From Sphingomonas sp. (GTDB lineage Bacteria > Pseudomonadota > Alphaproteobacteria > Sphingomonadales > Sphingomonadaceae): a DNA stretch of 64,000 bases. The stretch covers positions 620,001 through 684,000 of the forward strand of contig JAFOMG010000011.1 of assembly GCA_017418975.1 (NCBI GenBank). The letters run 5' to 3'. Of the stretch, positions 35,075 through 43,890 are shown piece by piece (positions within the stretch are counted from its first letter, which is position 1; each line of letters opens with the position of its first letter). The notes under the pieces are model-generated. The model ran no database searches and was not told the origin of the DNA. It saw only the letters and a program-made list of their open reading frames with translations. Made by a program: the position numbers and the translations under genes.

Positions 35075-35767
35075 TTAGGCGGCCTTCATCCAGACGACAA
35101 GCGCGAAGCGCGCCTTGCCCGCGGGGAGCGTGCGATGCGGCGTGAAGCGATCGAGGAACAGCACGGTGCCGGCCGGGCATTCCGGCTGGAGGCGCGGCAT
35201 GCCGGCGATCGCTTCCTCGGTGATCCTGAGGCCGCCATCGGTCTCGCTGGCGAGCGGCGCGGGCTGGCGGCCGGGGATGATCTCCAGCCCGCCATTGCCG
35301 GGGCCGGCATCGCACAGCGGGATCCAGGCCGTGGTCCAGACCTGGCCGCAGGACGTGCCGTCGTCGCGGGCGACGTCGCTGTGCCAGGCGTGGCGGTGCT
35401 CGGGAAAGCTGGCGATGCTGGCGCGGACGCGGACGACCTTGCCGGCCAGCGCGCGCTCGCCGATCCGCTCGGCTTCGGCATGCAGGCGCGGATCGTTGGC
35501 GATCGCCTGGAGGCGGGGCCCGCGATGCGCATCGGTGCAGATCGCCACGCGCAGCAGGTTCGCCTGGCTGCGGTCGTGCGCATAGATCCGGTCGAGCCGC
35601 TCCGCGAGCGGGGCATCGGGGCAGCTCTTGTCGAAGGGCAGGTACATGGCGCGCGAGAGCCGGTCGATATGCTCGGCGATGTCGGCCTGGGCGGCCTCCA
35701 CCAGGGCGCGATCGAACAGCGGCAGCGCGACATGGCCCTGCGCGCGGTAGAAGGCGGTGTCGCTCAC
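35075..35767 (-). CDS. Fe(II)/2-oxoglutarate oxygenase of the phytanoyl-CoA dioxygenase (PhyH) family
   Basis: A 230-residue soluble enzyme. The iron triad is complete: His129 and Asp131 (HAWHSDVARDD) and His211 (RFTPHRTLPAGKARF), with Arg220 placed to bind 2-oxoglutarate. The double-stranded beta-helix core is recognisable (TTAWIPLCDAGPGNGGLEIIPG). Start GTG 35767 overlaps the btuD stop as GTGA, so it is translated with the B12 importer, and the next element downstream is riboswitch 1. Nothing in known cobalamin metabolism requires such an enzyme; the substrate is unknown. Confidence 0.82.
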   Translation of the reverse strand: MSDTAFYRAQGHVALPLFDRALVEAAQADIAEHIDRLSRAMYLPFDKSCPDAPLAERLDRIYAHDRSQANLLRVAICTDAHRGPRLQAIANDPRLHAEAERIGERALAGKVVRVRASIASFPEHRHAWHSDVARDDGTSCGQVWTTAWIPLCDAGPGNGGLEIIPGRQPAPLASETDGGLRITEEAIAGMPRLQPECPAGTVLFLDRFTPHRTLPAGKARFALVVWMKAA

Positions 35768-36537
35768 CGGCTGCGGCCCAGCGTGGTGATCGTCGGCCAG
35801 TCGCCGGTGAGCTCGACGCGCGCATCGATGCCATAGACGGCCTTGAGATTGGCCGGAGTGAGCACCTCGGCGAGCGTGCCGTCGGCGACCAGGGTGCCCC
35901 GGTCGATCAGCACCAGCCGGTCGCAATAGCGCGCGGCCATGGTGAGGTCGTGCAGCACCGCGATCACCAGGCCGCCGGCGCGCGCCTCGCCATGGAGCAG
36001 TTCCATCACGTCGATCTGGTGGCCGGGGTCGAGGCTGGCGAGCGGCTCGTCGGCGATCAGCGCGGGCGCCTCCACCGCCAGCGCGCGGGCGAGCAGGACG
36101 CGGGCGCGCTCGCCGCCGGACAGTTCGGTGGCGACCCGGTCGCGCAGGTTCGCGACATCGGCGCGCGCCATCGCCCGTTCGATCGCGGCACCGTCGGCAT
36201 CGCCGATCCGCGACATCGGGGCGAGGTGCGGCAGCCGGCCGAGCTCGACCAGCCGCTCCACGGTGAGCGGCCAGTGCAGCGTCTGGCCCTGGGGCAGATA
36301 GGCGACGCGCCGGGCCAGCTCGGCGCGCGGCATCGTCGCCACCTCCGCGTCGTCGACCAGGATGCGGCCCGTATGCGGCACCAGCGCCAGCATCGCGCGG
36401 GCCAGGGTCGACTTGCCGGCGCCGTTCGGACCGACGATGCCGGTCAGTGTTCCGGGCGCGAATCGGGTGCCGGCATTTTGCACCACGATACGTTTCCCGA
36501 GCGCGACGGCGACGTTCTCGAGGCTTATGCTCACCAT
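35764..36537 (-). CDS. btuD: Vitamin B12 ABC transporter ATPase
   Basis: A 257-residue ATPase. Walker A GPNGAGKST (about 36-44), Q-loop AYLPQGQ, signature LSGGERARVLLARAL, Walker B ALIADEP and switch His in VLHDLTMAARYCD are all present. It belongs to the FecCD/BtuCD importer class (HmuV/FepC/BtuD). Its ATG overlaps the btuC stop by 7 bases. Confidence 0.92.
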   Translation of the reverse strand: MVSISLENVAVALGKRIVVQNAGTRFAPGTLTGIVGPNGAGKSTLARAMLALVPHTGRILVDDAEVATMPRAELARRVAYLPQGQTLHWPLTVERLVELGRLPHLAPMSRIGDADGAAIERAMARADVANLRDRVATELSGGERARVLLARALAVEAPALIADEPLASLDPGHQIDVMELLHGEARAGGLVIAVLHDLTMAARYCDRLVLIDRGTLVADGTLAEVLTPANLKAVYGIDARVELTGDWPTITTLGRSR

Positions 36538-37523
36538 AGCCGGCGCTCCCGCATCAGGTGGATCAGGAAGACCGGCACGCCGAGAAAGGCCGTGACGACG
36601 CCGAGCTTGAGTTCGTTCCGGGTGTCGATCAGCCGCACCGCGAGATCGGCCAGAGTGAGCAGGGCCGCGCCGCCGATCGCCGAGGGGATCAGGATCGCCG
36701 AAGGGCTGCGATCGGTGAGCGGGCGGATCAGGTGCGGCACGATCAGGCCGACAAAGCCGATCGCGCCCGACACCGCCACCGCGCCGCCCACGCCGATCGC
36801 GGTGCCGAGCAGCAGCCGGATGCGAGTGCGCCGCAGATCGACGCCGAGCGCCTGCGCGCCGTCCTCGCCCAAGGTCAGCGCGTCGAGCGCGCGCCCGTCC
36901 CACAGCAGCAGCGCCGCGCCGATCGCGATGCAGGGAAAGGCGATCCAGACATGCGCGAACGAGCGGTTCTCCAGGCTGCCCAGCAGCCAGGTCATGATCT
37001 CCATCGCCGCGAAGGGATTGGGCGAGAGGTTGAGCGCCAGGCTGACTCCGGCCGTGGCCAAGGTGGCGATCGCGATGCCGGCCAGGATCAGGGTGAGCGG
37101 ACTCTCCGAGCGCCCGGCCAGCGCCGACAGGCCGGCCAGCGAGAGCAGGGCCCCCAGCACCGCCAGCGCCGGCAGCACCACCGGATGCAGCTCGGCCAGC
37201 CCGAAATAGAGCGCGGCGACCGCGCCGAGCGACGCGGCATTGGAGGTGCCCAGCACCGATGGCTCGGCCAGCGGGTTGCGCAGATAGCCCTGCAGCGCCG
37301 CACCGGCCAGGCCGAGCATCGCGCCCACGCCCAGGCCCAGCAGCATGCGCGGCAGGCGCAGCTCGAGCAGGATGGTGGTGGCGATCCGGTCGCCATGGCC
37401 GGCAAAGGCGGCGAACATCCGGGCGAGCGACAGATGGACCGGCCCGAACAGGAGCGATCCGATCGCGGCGGCCAGCGTCAGGGCCAGCAGCCCGGCGATC
37501 AGCAAGGGGCGGGAGAGTGTCAT
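36531..37523 (-). CDS. btuC: Vitamin B12 ABC transporter permease
   Basis: A 330-residue inner-membrane permease with about ten helices. Conserved FecCD-family stretches: RLPRMLLGLGVGAMLGLAGAALQG, NPLAEPSVLGTSNAASLGA, GAIGFVGLIVPHLIRPL and the C-terminal GVVTAFLGVPVFLIHLMR. It overlaps the btuF stop by ATGA. With BtuF and BtuD it completes a B12 importer; the riboswitch 2 leader supports the substrate. Confidence 0.92.
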   Translation of the reverse strand: MTLSRPLLIAGLLALTLAAAIGSLLFGPVHLSLARMFAAFAGHGDRIATTILLELRLPRMLLGLGVGAMLGLAGAALQGYLRNPLAEPSVLGTSNAASLGAVAALYFGLAELHPVVLPALAVLGALLSLAGLSALAGRSESPLTLILAGIAIATLATAGVSLALNLSPNPFAAMEIMTWLLGSLENRSFAHVWIAFPCIAIGAALLLWDGRALDALTLGEDGAQALGVDLRRTRIRLLLGTAIGVGGAVAVSGAIGFVGLIVPHLIRPLTDRSPSAILIPSAIGGAALLTLADLAVRLIDTRNELKLGVVTAFLGVPVFLIHLMRERRLW

Positions 37524-38377
37524 CGGGCGTGGGTCCGATCCTGAAAACGGGCCAGCTGCCGCGCCATTCCCCGCGCGGCATCGACATAGGCGGGGCTGCC
37601 GCAGACCGTCCAGGCCTGGGGGATGCTGATCCGGGGGATGCCCGCCAGCGCCGGGTGGTGGAGCATCTCGGTGCCCTGGTCGGCGACCTTGTCGGTCGCG
37701 CTCTCGACGATCAGATAGTCGGGCCGGGCCGCCACCATCTCCTCGATGCTCAGCTGCGAGAGCGGCGGCTTGCCGAGCTTCGCCGCCAGGTTCACCAGCC
37801 CCATGCGCCGCATCAGATCGTCGATCAGCGTGCCGGTGCCGGTCATGAAGCCGCGGCGCTGATAATAGGCCGCGACCTTGCCGCCGCCCGGCCGGCCGAT
37901 CCCGGCAAGCTGCCCCGCCATCCGCGCGACCAGCGCCTCGCCACGCTCGGGATGGCCGACCGCCACCGCGGTCTGGCGGATCGAGGTGTAGATCTCGTCG
38001 ACCGTGTTGGCGGTCTCGAGATCGAGCAGATGGTAGGAATGCCCCCTCAGCGCGCGCATCGGCGCGCTGCGGCTGGCGGGCATGCCGATGATCAGGTCGG
38101 GATCGATCGCGAGGATCTGCTCGGCCGAATTCTTCAGCACCGGCAGCCCGCGCGCCTTCGCCGCCTCGCCCGACATCTCGGCATCGGTGGCGTTGCGAGT
38201 GACCCCCGCGATCTGGCCGCGATCGGCGAGCGCCAGGACGAGCTGGTCGGCGCACAGGTTGATCGAGACGATCCGCTTCGGCTTGCCGGCGGGCGGGGCC
38301 GATGCCGGCGCGCCGGCCCATAGCGCCGCGCCGCCCAGGGCGAGCAGCGGCAGGGCCAGGAGCTTGGCCGATGCCAT
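37520..38377 (-). CDS. btuF: Vitamin B12-binding periplasmic protein
   Basis: A 285-residue exported protein with N-terminal signal (LLALPLLALGGAALWAGAPASA). Type III binding-protein fold: KRIVSINLCADQLVLALADRGQIAGVT at the N-lobe, ILAIDPDLIIGMPAS, a long helix, and MVAARPDYLIVESAT in the C-lobe. GSPAYVDAARGMARQL ends it. ATG 38377 overlaps the cobO stop by one base (TGATG). Confidence 0.9.
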   Translation of the reverse strand: MASAKLLALPLLALGGAALWAGAPASAPPAGKPKRIVSINLCADQLVLALADRGQIAGVTRNATDAEMSGEAAKARGLPVLKNSAEQILAIDPDLIIGMPASRSAPMRALRGHSYHLLDLETANTVDEIYTSIRQTAVAVGHPERGEALVARMAGQLAGIGRPGGGKVAAYYQRRGFMTGTGTLIDDLMRRMGLVNLAAKLGKPPLSQLSIEEMVAARPDYLIVESATDKVADQGTEMLHHPALAGIPRISIPQAWTVCGSPAYVDAARGMARQLARFQDRTHAR

Positions 38378-38985
38378 CAGAACTCGATCCCCGCCTGCGC
38401 CTTGACGTTCTGCTCGCGGAAGGGGTGCTTCACCTGGGCCATCTCGGTGACGAGGTCGGCGGCGTCGATCAGCGCCTGGGGCGCGTTGCGGCCGGTGATG
38501 ATCACGTGCTTCATCGCCGGCTTGGCGGCCAGCGCCGCGAGCACTTCGTCCGTCGGCAGATAGTCGTAGCGCAGCACGATGTTGAGCTCGTCGGCGATCA
38601 CCATCGCATAGTCCGGATCGGCGATCATCCGCTTCACCTCTTCCCAGGCTTCGCGCGCGACGGCGATGTCGCGCGCGCGGTCCTGCGTGTCCCAGGTGAA
38701 GCCCTCGCCCATCGGCTTGAACTCGATCAGCTCGGGGAAGCGGTCGAACACAGCCTTCTCGCCGGTGGCCATCGCGCCCTTCACGAACTGGACCATGCCC
38801 ACCTTCATACCGTGCCCGATCGCGCGCACCGCCATGCCGAGCGCGGCGGAGGTCTTTCCCTTGCCCGGCCCGGTATGGACGATGACCAGGCCCTTCTCCA
38901 CCGTCTTGGTGGCGATCTTCCTGGCCTGGGCGGCCTGGACCTTCTTCATCTTCGCATTGTGTTCTGCGTCGGTACGCTGCTTCAC
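38377..38985 (-). CDS. cobO: Corrinoid adenosyltransferase
   Basis: A 202-residue ATP:cob(I)alamin adenosyltransferase (CobA/CobO/BtuR type) giving the Co-C bond of adenosylcobalamin. P-loop VHTGPGKGKTSAALGMAVRAIGHG (about 36-59), MVQFVKGAMATGE, DELNIVLRYDYLP and VIITGRNAPQALIDAADLVTEM are characteristic. It is the second gene behind riboswitch 2, between btuB2 and btuF. Confidence 0.95.
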   Translation of the reverse strand: MKQRTDAEHNAKMKKVQAAQARKIATKTVEKGLVIVHTGPGKGKTSAALGMAVRAIGHGMKVGMVQFVKGAMATGEKAVFDRFPELIEFKPMGEGFTWDTQDRARDIAVAREAWEEVKRMIADPDYAMVIADELNIVLRYDYLPTDEVLAALAAKPAMKHVIITGRNAPQALIDAADLVTEMAQVKHPFREQNVKAQAGIEF

Positions 38986-39005
38986 GGCCGCTTCCCCCCT
39001 GCGCT

Positions 39006-40946
39006 TCAGAAGGCGACGCGCACGCCGCCATAGGCGGCCGCGCCCGGCGTCGCGAAGCTGAACACTTCCTCATATTTCACGTCGAACAGGTTCTCGACGC
39101 GCCCGAACACCGAGAAGCGGTCGCTCAGCCGGTACTGGGCATTGAGGTTCACCAGCGTGAACGGCTTGAGCGAGACGCGCACCGGCACATAGCTGGGATC
39201 GATATAGGCCAGGTCGTCCATGCGGCCATTGTAGCGCACCGTCAGCGTGGTCGAGAAACGCTCGTCCCTGCTGAACAGCGTGGCATTGACGCTGGCCATG
39301 TCGCCGGGGCGGCGAACCTCGGTGACGCCGGCCTCGGTCGCCTTCAGATGGGTATAGGCCGCGTCGATGCGGAGCTGGCGGATCGGACGCAGGCTGGCGG
39401 TCACCTCGACGCCGTGCTGCTTCGAATCGGTGGTGCGGTTGCCGGGCGTCGCGGTGTAGCTCGGCGCCGGATAGGTGATGTAGATCTCGTCGGTGAGCTT
39501 GGAATCGAAATAGGTCGCGCCGATCGTCGCCTTGTCGTTCCAGAAGCTCTGCTCGATGCCCGCTTCCCAGCCCTTGGACTTTTCCGGCCTGAGGTTCGGA
39601 TTGCCGATATAGGTGCCGCTCGAATAGCCGAAGAGCTCGTAATAGCCGGGGTTCTTCACGCCGGTGCCATAGGCGGCATGGACGCGCGTGTCGGTGGGCA
39701 GGCGATAGCCGGCCTGGACGCGCCAGGTGGTCGCGTTCGCGAAGCGGTTATTGTCGTCGTGCCGCACCGAGGCGCCGCCGGTGAAAGCGCCCGCGGTCAG
39801 CTCATATTGGCCGACCAGGCCGAGATTGTCGGTGCTGCGCCGGCCGCGAAACGCGTCGAAGGGCGAGCCTGTCGACGGGGTCGTGTTGCGGAACTGCTCG
39901 CGCTCCCAGTCGAGCGCGGCGGTCAGGCGGTGGGTGATCGCATCGGTGCCGAAGCGGAAGCTCGAGACGAACGATCCCTTGTAGCGCTGGCCCTTGTCGC
40001 CATAATCGACTCCGCCCGGCTTGTAGCCGGTGCGGGTGGTGTCGGCGAACTGGCCCGAAAGCGTGTTGGTCCAGCGGCCGTCGAGCGCGGTCAGCTCGGC
40101 GCTGAGCAGGCCGTAGAACGCTTCGTTGGTGAAGCGCACGCCGGGGCTGTCGACCGTGTAGCCGAAGCGCGGGCTGGCGGGATTGCTCTCGCTGTTGTTG
40201 GTCTCCGCATCGGTATTGCTGTAGCGCAGCACGCCGGTGACCTTCAGGTTGGCCATGGGCGTCCAGCCCAGCTTGGCGCTGGCGCCGACGCTGTCCGAGC
40301 CGATGTCGCGCGTGCCGCCCCGCGCCGTCGGATAGCCCCTGGTGTGATACCAGCTGCCCGAGACCGCATAGTCCAGCGTGCCCGAGGCGCCGGCCGCGCG
40401 CGCGGCGCCGCTGAAGGTGCCGAACGAGCCGCCCTCGGCGCGGGCGCTGTATCCCGGCGCCTCGCGGCCCGAGAGCGTGATATAGTTGACCACGCCGCCG
40501 ATCGCGTCCGATCCGTAGAGCGACGATTGCTGGCCGCGCAGCACTTCGATCCGGGCGGCCGGATCGGCGATCAGCGTGCCGAGGTCATATTCGCCATAAT
40601 AGGGGTCCGCCGCCTCGATCCCGTCGATCAGGACGAGGACGTGATTGGCCTCGCTGCCGCGGATCCGCAGCTGGGTCTGGCCGCCGATCGCGCCGATGCG
40701 GCTGACCGCGACGCCGGGCACGTCGCGCAGCACGTCGGAGACGATGCGCGTCTGGCGCTGGTCGAGCGCTTCCGCGTCGATCACCGTGGCCGAGGCGGGC
40801 AGGTTCCTGAGCTCGACGCCCTCGCCCGAGCGCGAGGCGGTGACGATGATCGCGTCCTGCGGGTCGGCCGCCTGGTCGGCATTCTGCGCATGCGCCGGCA
40901 TGGCGGCGGCGATCGCGATCAGCGAGACGAAACTGGTCTTCAACAT
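39006..40946 (-). CDS. btuB: TonB-dependent vitamin B12 receptor, BtuB type (copy 2)
   Basis: A 646-residue outer-membrane receptor opening the first riboswitch unit. Signal peptide ends AMPAHAQ (about 20); IIVTASRSGEGVELRNLPASATVID, DVLRDVPGVAVSRIGAIGGQTQLRIRGSEANHVLVLIDG and VLRGQQSSLYGSDAIGGVVN form the BtuB-type plug; barrel ends YGGVRVAF. ATG 40946 has a GGGGGGA ribosome site 8 bases 5'. The two btuB copies are clearly different in sequence, so they are not a recent duplication and may prefer different corrinoids. Confidence 0.92.
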   Translation of the reverse strand: MLKTSFVSLIAIAAAMPAHAQNADQAADPQDAIIVTASRSGEGVELRNLPASATVIDAEALDQRQTRIVSDVLRDVPGVAVSRIGAIGGQTQLRIRGSEANHVLVLIDGIEAADPYYGEYDLGTLIADPAARIEVLRGQQSSLYGSDAIGGVVNYITLSGREAPGYSARAEGGSFGTFSGAARAAGASGTLDYAVSGSWYHTRGYPTARGGTRDIGSDSVGASAKLGWTPMANLKVTGVLRYSNTDAETNNSESNPASPRFGYTVDSPGVRFTNEAFYGLLSAELTALDGRWTNTLSGQFADTTRTGYKPGGVDYGDKGQRYKGSFVSSFRFGTDAITHRLTAALDWEREQFRNTTPSTGSPFDAFRGRRSTDNLGLVGQYELTAGAFTGGASVRHDDNNRFANATTWRVQAGYRLPTDTRVHAAYGTGVKNPGYYELFGYSSGTYIGNPNLRPEKSKGWEAGIEQSFWNDKATIGATYFDSKLTDEIYITYPAPSYTATPGNRTTDSKQHGVEVTASLRPIRQLRIDAAYTHLKATEAGVTEVRRPGDMASVNATLFSRDERFSTTLTVRYNGRMDDLAYIDPSYVPVRVSLKPFTLVNLNAQYRLSDRFSVFGRVENLFDVKYEEVFSFATPGAAAYGGVRVAF

Positions 40947-41006
40947 GGGTAGTCCCCCCTGCGCCCGTGCAACGAGGGCGGGGCCTGCCGCGAACGGCCG
41001 ATGCGG

Positions 41007-41032
41007 GCGACGGGCGGGCACTTGCCCGTCGC
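41007..41032 (-). promoter_or_regulatory. Stable hairpin between riboswitch 2 and btuB2 (possible expression platform)
   Basis: A perfect 9-bp stem, GCGACGGGC (41007-41015) with GCCCGTCGC (41024-41032), lies between the aptamer and the btuB2 ATG. No T-run follows. It may be the switching or terminator-like element of the leader. Confidence 0.4.
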
Positions 41033-41126
41033 ACGGCACCGAAGCGGCCCCGGCCGCTTGGTCGTCGCTCAGACGGAGAGATACCGTGCCTTGGCCATCC
41101 CCTGGACCAGGGCAAGAGCGACCGTT

Positions 41127-41324
41127 GCGCCGGCAGGTCTCCTGGCTCGCGGGTCAGGGCGCGATGCACGGCCTTCCCGGATCGGCGATCCAGTGGCCGC
41201 CCCCTCGAATCGGGGGGCAAGTGCATCGCGCTCGCCGCTTACAGTTGCAGGGACAGCCGCGGAATTGGACGGAAGGCCCGTCCGCACCGCATTCCCGTTT
41301 AAGCCCCTTTCGGGGCACCGGCGC
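41127..41324 (-). ncRNA. Cobalamin riboswitch 2 (aptamer) upstream of btuB2
   Basis: On the minus strand: GGTGCC near the 5' end, GGGAATGCGGTGCGGACGGG, the core CTGCAACTGTAAGCGGCGAG, GCCACTGG and the B12 box GAGCCAGGAGACCTGCCGG. P1 is a perfect 7-bp stem (41318-41324 with 41127-41133). All conserved blocks are closer to the textbook consensus than in riboswitch 1. It should control btuB2, cobO, btuFCD and the oxygenase gene. Confidence 0.96.
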
Positions 41325-41503
41325 GATCATGTCGTGGAGGGCGGAGCCGCCCCACGGCGCGGCGCATAGGGCAAATGACCGGCCGCGCCAAGATCGGTCG
41401 CGCGGCCCGGCCGACCGTGCCGATGATTTGGCCGCCGCCGCCGATCAGGCGCCGCACGGCTTCCGCCGGGATCTCGCTGCTTCCCGCGCTGGCGAGATAG
41501 CGG

Positions 41504-41628
41504 GCCCCCCGGCGCAAGGCCGGGGTGACGAAGCAAGAATATGAGTCCCCGATCCAGGGGCACGCCCCAACCAGCAAACCCCGTCTCAATCAGCAAACCC
41601 CGTCGTCCCCGCGCAGGCGGGGATGACG
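41504..41628. repeat. Intergenic palindromic repeats (two REP-like units) and a 14-bp direct repeat
   Basis: Between riboswitch 2 and the histidine kinase gene lie GCCCCCCGGCGCAAGGCCGG...GTGACG (41504-41530) and CGTCGTCCCCGCGCAGGCGG...GATGACG (41601-41628), two related palindromic units. CAGCAAACCCCGTC occurs twice in direct orientation (41572-41585 and 41591-41604). Otherwise the 41325-41661 gap holds no gene that I can see. Confidence 0.7.
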
Positions 41629-41661
41629 AAAATAAATCAAAGCCTTGATCGGGTTTCGACC

Positions 41662-43011
41662 CTAGGCCGGCCCCGCGCCCCGGATCCTTATCGTCGCGCG
41701 CAATCCCGGCCCCGCATCCCCGAGCTCGAGCTCGCCCTGATGCAGGCGGGCGATCGCCTGGACGAGCGGCAGGCCAAGCCCGTGGCGCGGGGAGTTCCGC
41801 CTCGCCCCCAGGCGCCCGAAACGGCGCAGCGCCAGCGGAAAATCGGCCTCGGGGATGCCCCGTCCATCGTCGCTTACCGACAGCGACACCCGATCCGCGC
41901 GCCGCGCGACCGCGAGGGTCACCGTCGTGCCCGGTCCGTTGTGGTTGACGGCATTCTCGATCAGATTGATCATCGCCTGCGAGAGAAGCTCCAGGTCTCC
42001 CTCGACGAGAATCCCCGGCTCGATATCCGACAGCAGCTGACAGCCCTTGTCTTCCGCCACCGCGGAATAGCTTTCGACGACCATGGCGGACTGATCGCTG
42101 AGGTCGAAAGTCCTGAAATACCGGCGCACCGTGCCGGATTCGACTTCCGAGATCCGCAGCAGCGCCGAGAACAGCGACAGGATGCGCTCGCTGTCCTCGA
42201 TCGCGGCGTCGACGGTTTCCAGCCCCGGCGTGCCCTCCGGTATCTCCTCGAGCGCCCGTTCCAGCCGGTTCTGCAGATGCGTGATCGGGGTGCGGAGCTC
42301 ATGCGCGACGTCGCTCGAAACCTGGCGGAGGTTGCCGATCAATGCCTCGATACGGCCGAACATCGAGTTGAACGTATCGGCCAGCCGATCGAATTCGTCG
42401 CCATATCCGCTGGGCGTGATCCGGGAATGGAGATGGCCGGCGATGATCGCGACCGCCGTCTGGTTCATCCGGTCGAGCCGGCGGCGGATCGCGCGCTCGA
42501 ACAGCAGGCCGCACCCGATCGCCAGGGCGATCAGCACCAGCGAGGCCAGCGCGAAGAGGAGGATCGTCGCGCGCAGCAACGCGGTCGCGGGCGCCATGTC
42601 CGCGGCAACCGTCAGGCGGAGCCCGTCGCCCAGATGGGCGGTGAGCGCGCGGACGGGAATGCCGGCGCCGGCATCGTCGTGAAACACGGTATCCTGCCAG
42701 CCGGGGGCGAGCAGGGGATAGCGGCGTTCGCCCGACAGGCGACGGCCTGCGGCGTTCACCAGGACATAGTCGAAGCCGCCGCCGCGCTCGTCGATCTTGT
42801 CGAGCGCCTCGAGCAGGGCCGGGTTGCCGCCCTGTTTCCGAAGATGGCGCAGGCTGCCCATTTCCGCCTCGATCCGCGCATCGATCTGGCCCCGGATCGC
42901 GTCATGTCCGACGACATAGGCGATGCCCCCCAGCAGCGCCGCGGACACGATCAGCCCGATGACGAAGAGCAGCGTGATCTGCCGGGTCCCGCGCACGCGC
43001 CTAGCAATCAT
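41662..43011 (-). CDS. Sensor histidine kinase
   Basis: A 449-residue inner-membrane kinase. TM1 at about 9-32, a periplasmic sensor region (about 33-155), TM2 at about 158-185, HAMP domain (about 186-235), DHp with the phosphoacceptor His in SSDVAHELRTPITHL (near 246), and the ATP domain with LIENAVNHNG, DDGRGIPE and GLGLPLV. ATG 43011 lies inside the last codons of the response regulator gene (11-base overlap), so they are co-translated. The stimulus is not evident. Confidence 0.92.
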   Translation of the reverse strand: MIARRVRGTRQITLLFVIGLIVSAALLGGIAYVVGHDAIRGQIDARIEAEMGSLRHLRKQGGNPALLEALDKIDERGGGFDYVLVNAAGRRLSGERRYPLLAPGWQDTVFHDDAGAGIPVRALTAHLGDGLRLTVAADMAPATALLRATILLFALASLVLIALAIGCGLLFERAIRRRLDRMNQTAVAIIAGHLHSRITPSGYGDEFDRLADTFNSMFGRIEALIGNLRQVSSDVAHELRTPITHLQNRLERALEEIPEGTPGLETVDAAIEDSERILSLFSALLRISEVESGTVRRYFRTFDLSDQSAMVVESYSAVAEDKGCQLLSDIEPGILVEGDLELLSQAMINLIENAVNHNGPGTTVTLAVARRADRVSLSVSDDGRGIPEADFPLALRRFGRLGARRNSPRHGLGLPLVQAIARLHQGELELGDAGPGLRATIRIRGAGPA

Positions 43012-43675
43012 CCCGCAGCCTGTAGCCGACGCGGCGCGCCGTCTGGATCGCATCCGTCGCGAAGCCGGTGTTGAGCTTCTGGCGCAGCCGGCTCATATGG
43101 GTCTCGACGATGTTGGTGTCCGGATGGAAATGGAAATTCCATACATTCTCCAGCATCATCGCCTTGGAGACATATCTCCCTTCATGCAGGACCAGCTGCT
43201 CCAGCAGCTCGAACTCGCGGGGCTGCAGCAGGATCCGCTGGCCGGCGCGCCACGCTTCGCGGCGCCGGCGATTGATCGTGATCGATGCATATTCATAGAC
43301 GTCCTGAAACGCGCCCTTCGATCGGCGGAACAGCGCGTCGATGCGGGCCAGCAGCTCCGCCTGGGCGAACGGCTTCACCAGATAGTCGTCCGCGCCGTGC
43401 CGGAGCCCTTCCACCCGATCCTCGATGGAGCCGAGCGCCGTCAGCATCAGCACCGGATTGGTGAAGCCCGATTTCCGCAGGCTGTCGACAATGAACACCC
43501 CGTCGCCGTCGGGCAGGACGCGATCGACGATCAGCAGGTCGAAATGCCCGTTCTTGGTCTCCACCAGCCCGGCCTGCCCCTCCGGCACATGGCGCACCTC
43601 GTGCCCGGCACCGGACAGGCAGGCGCCGATATAGTCCGCGATCGCGATATCGTCTTCGATCAGAAGCAAGCGCAT
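43001..43675 (-). CDS. OmpR-family response regulator
   Basis: A 224-residue regulator. Receiver domain at 1-115: acidic pair in LLIEDD, phosphoacceptor Asp in LLIVDRVLPDGDG (near 51), Thr in MLTALGS, Lys in YLVKPF. C-terminal winged helix at about 130-222 (RILLQPREFELLEQLVLHEGRYVSK, NIVETHMSRLRQKL). The start ATG 43675 is chosen from domain alignment; no clear ribosome site is seen. It is divergent from the TonB receptor gene at 43891 and is a natural candidate to control it. Confidence 0.92.
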   Translation of the reverse strand: MRLLLIEDDIAIADYIGACLSGAGHEVRHVPEGQAGLVETKNGHFDLLIVDRVLPDGDGVFIVDSLRKSGFTNPVLMLTALGSIEDRVEGLRHGADDYLVKPFAQAELLARIDALFRRSKGAFQDVYEYASITINRRRREAWRAGQRILLQPREFELLEQLVLHEGRYVSKAMMLENVWNFHFHPDTNIVETHMSRLRQKLNTGFATDAIQTARRVGYRLRDDC

Positions 43676-43890
43676 CCATCGGCTCTGCCGCCACAACATT
43701 ACAGTTTTCGGACGGCCGGTCGCCCGGCCGGTCCCGCGCGGCGCGCATCGATCGCGAAGATAAAATTGCCCCAAGGTTGGATGCCCGGCCCGCTATTGTA
43801 ACCGGTCCGTCACAAGCCATTCCTAGCCGCCGCCCCGATAACGGCGGCCCGCTCCCCGTTATTCCGCTCACCAGGGTTTCGGGGGTCATA

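Noticed and set aside
43676..43890. Pho box between the response regulator and TonB receptor
   Set aside because: No pair of CTGTCAT-like direct repeats with correct spacing could be found by eye.
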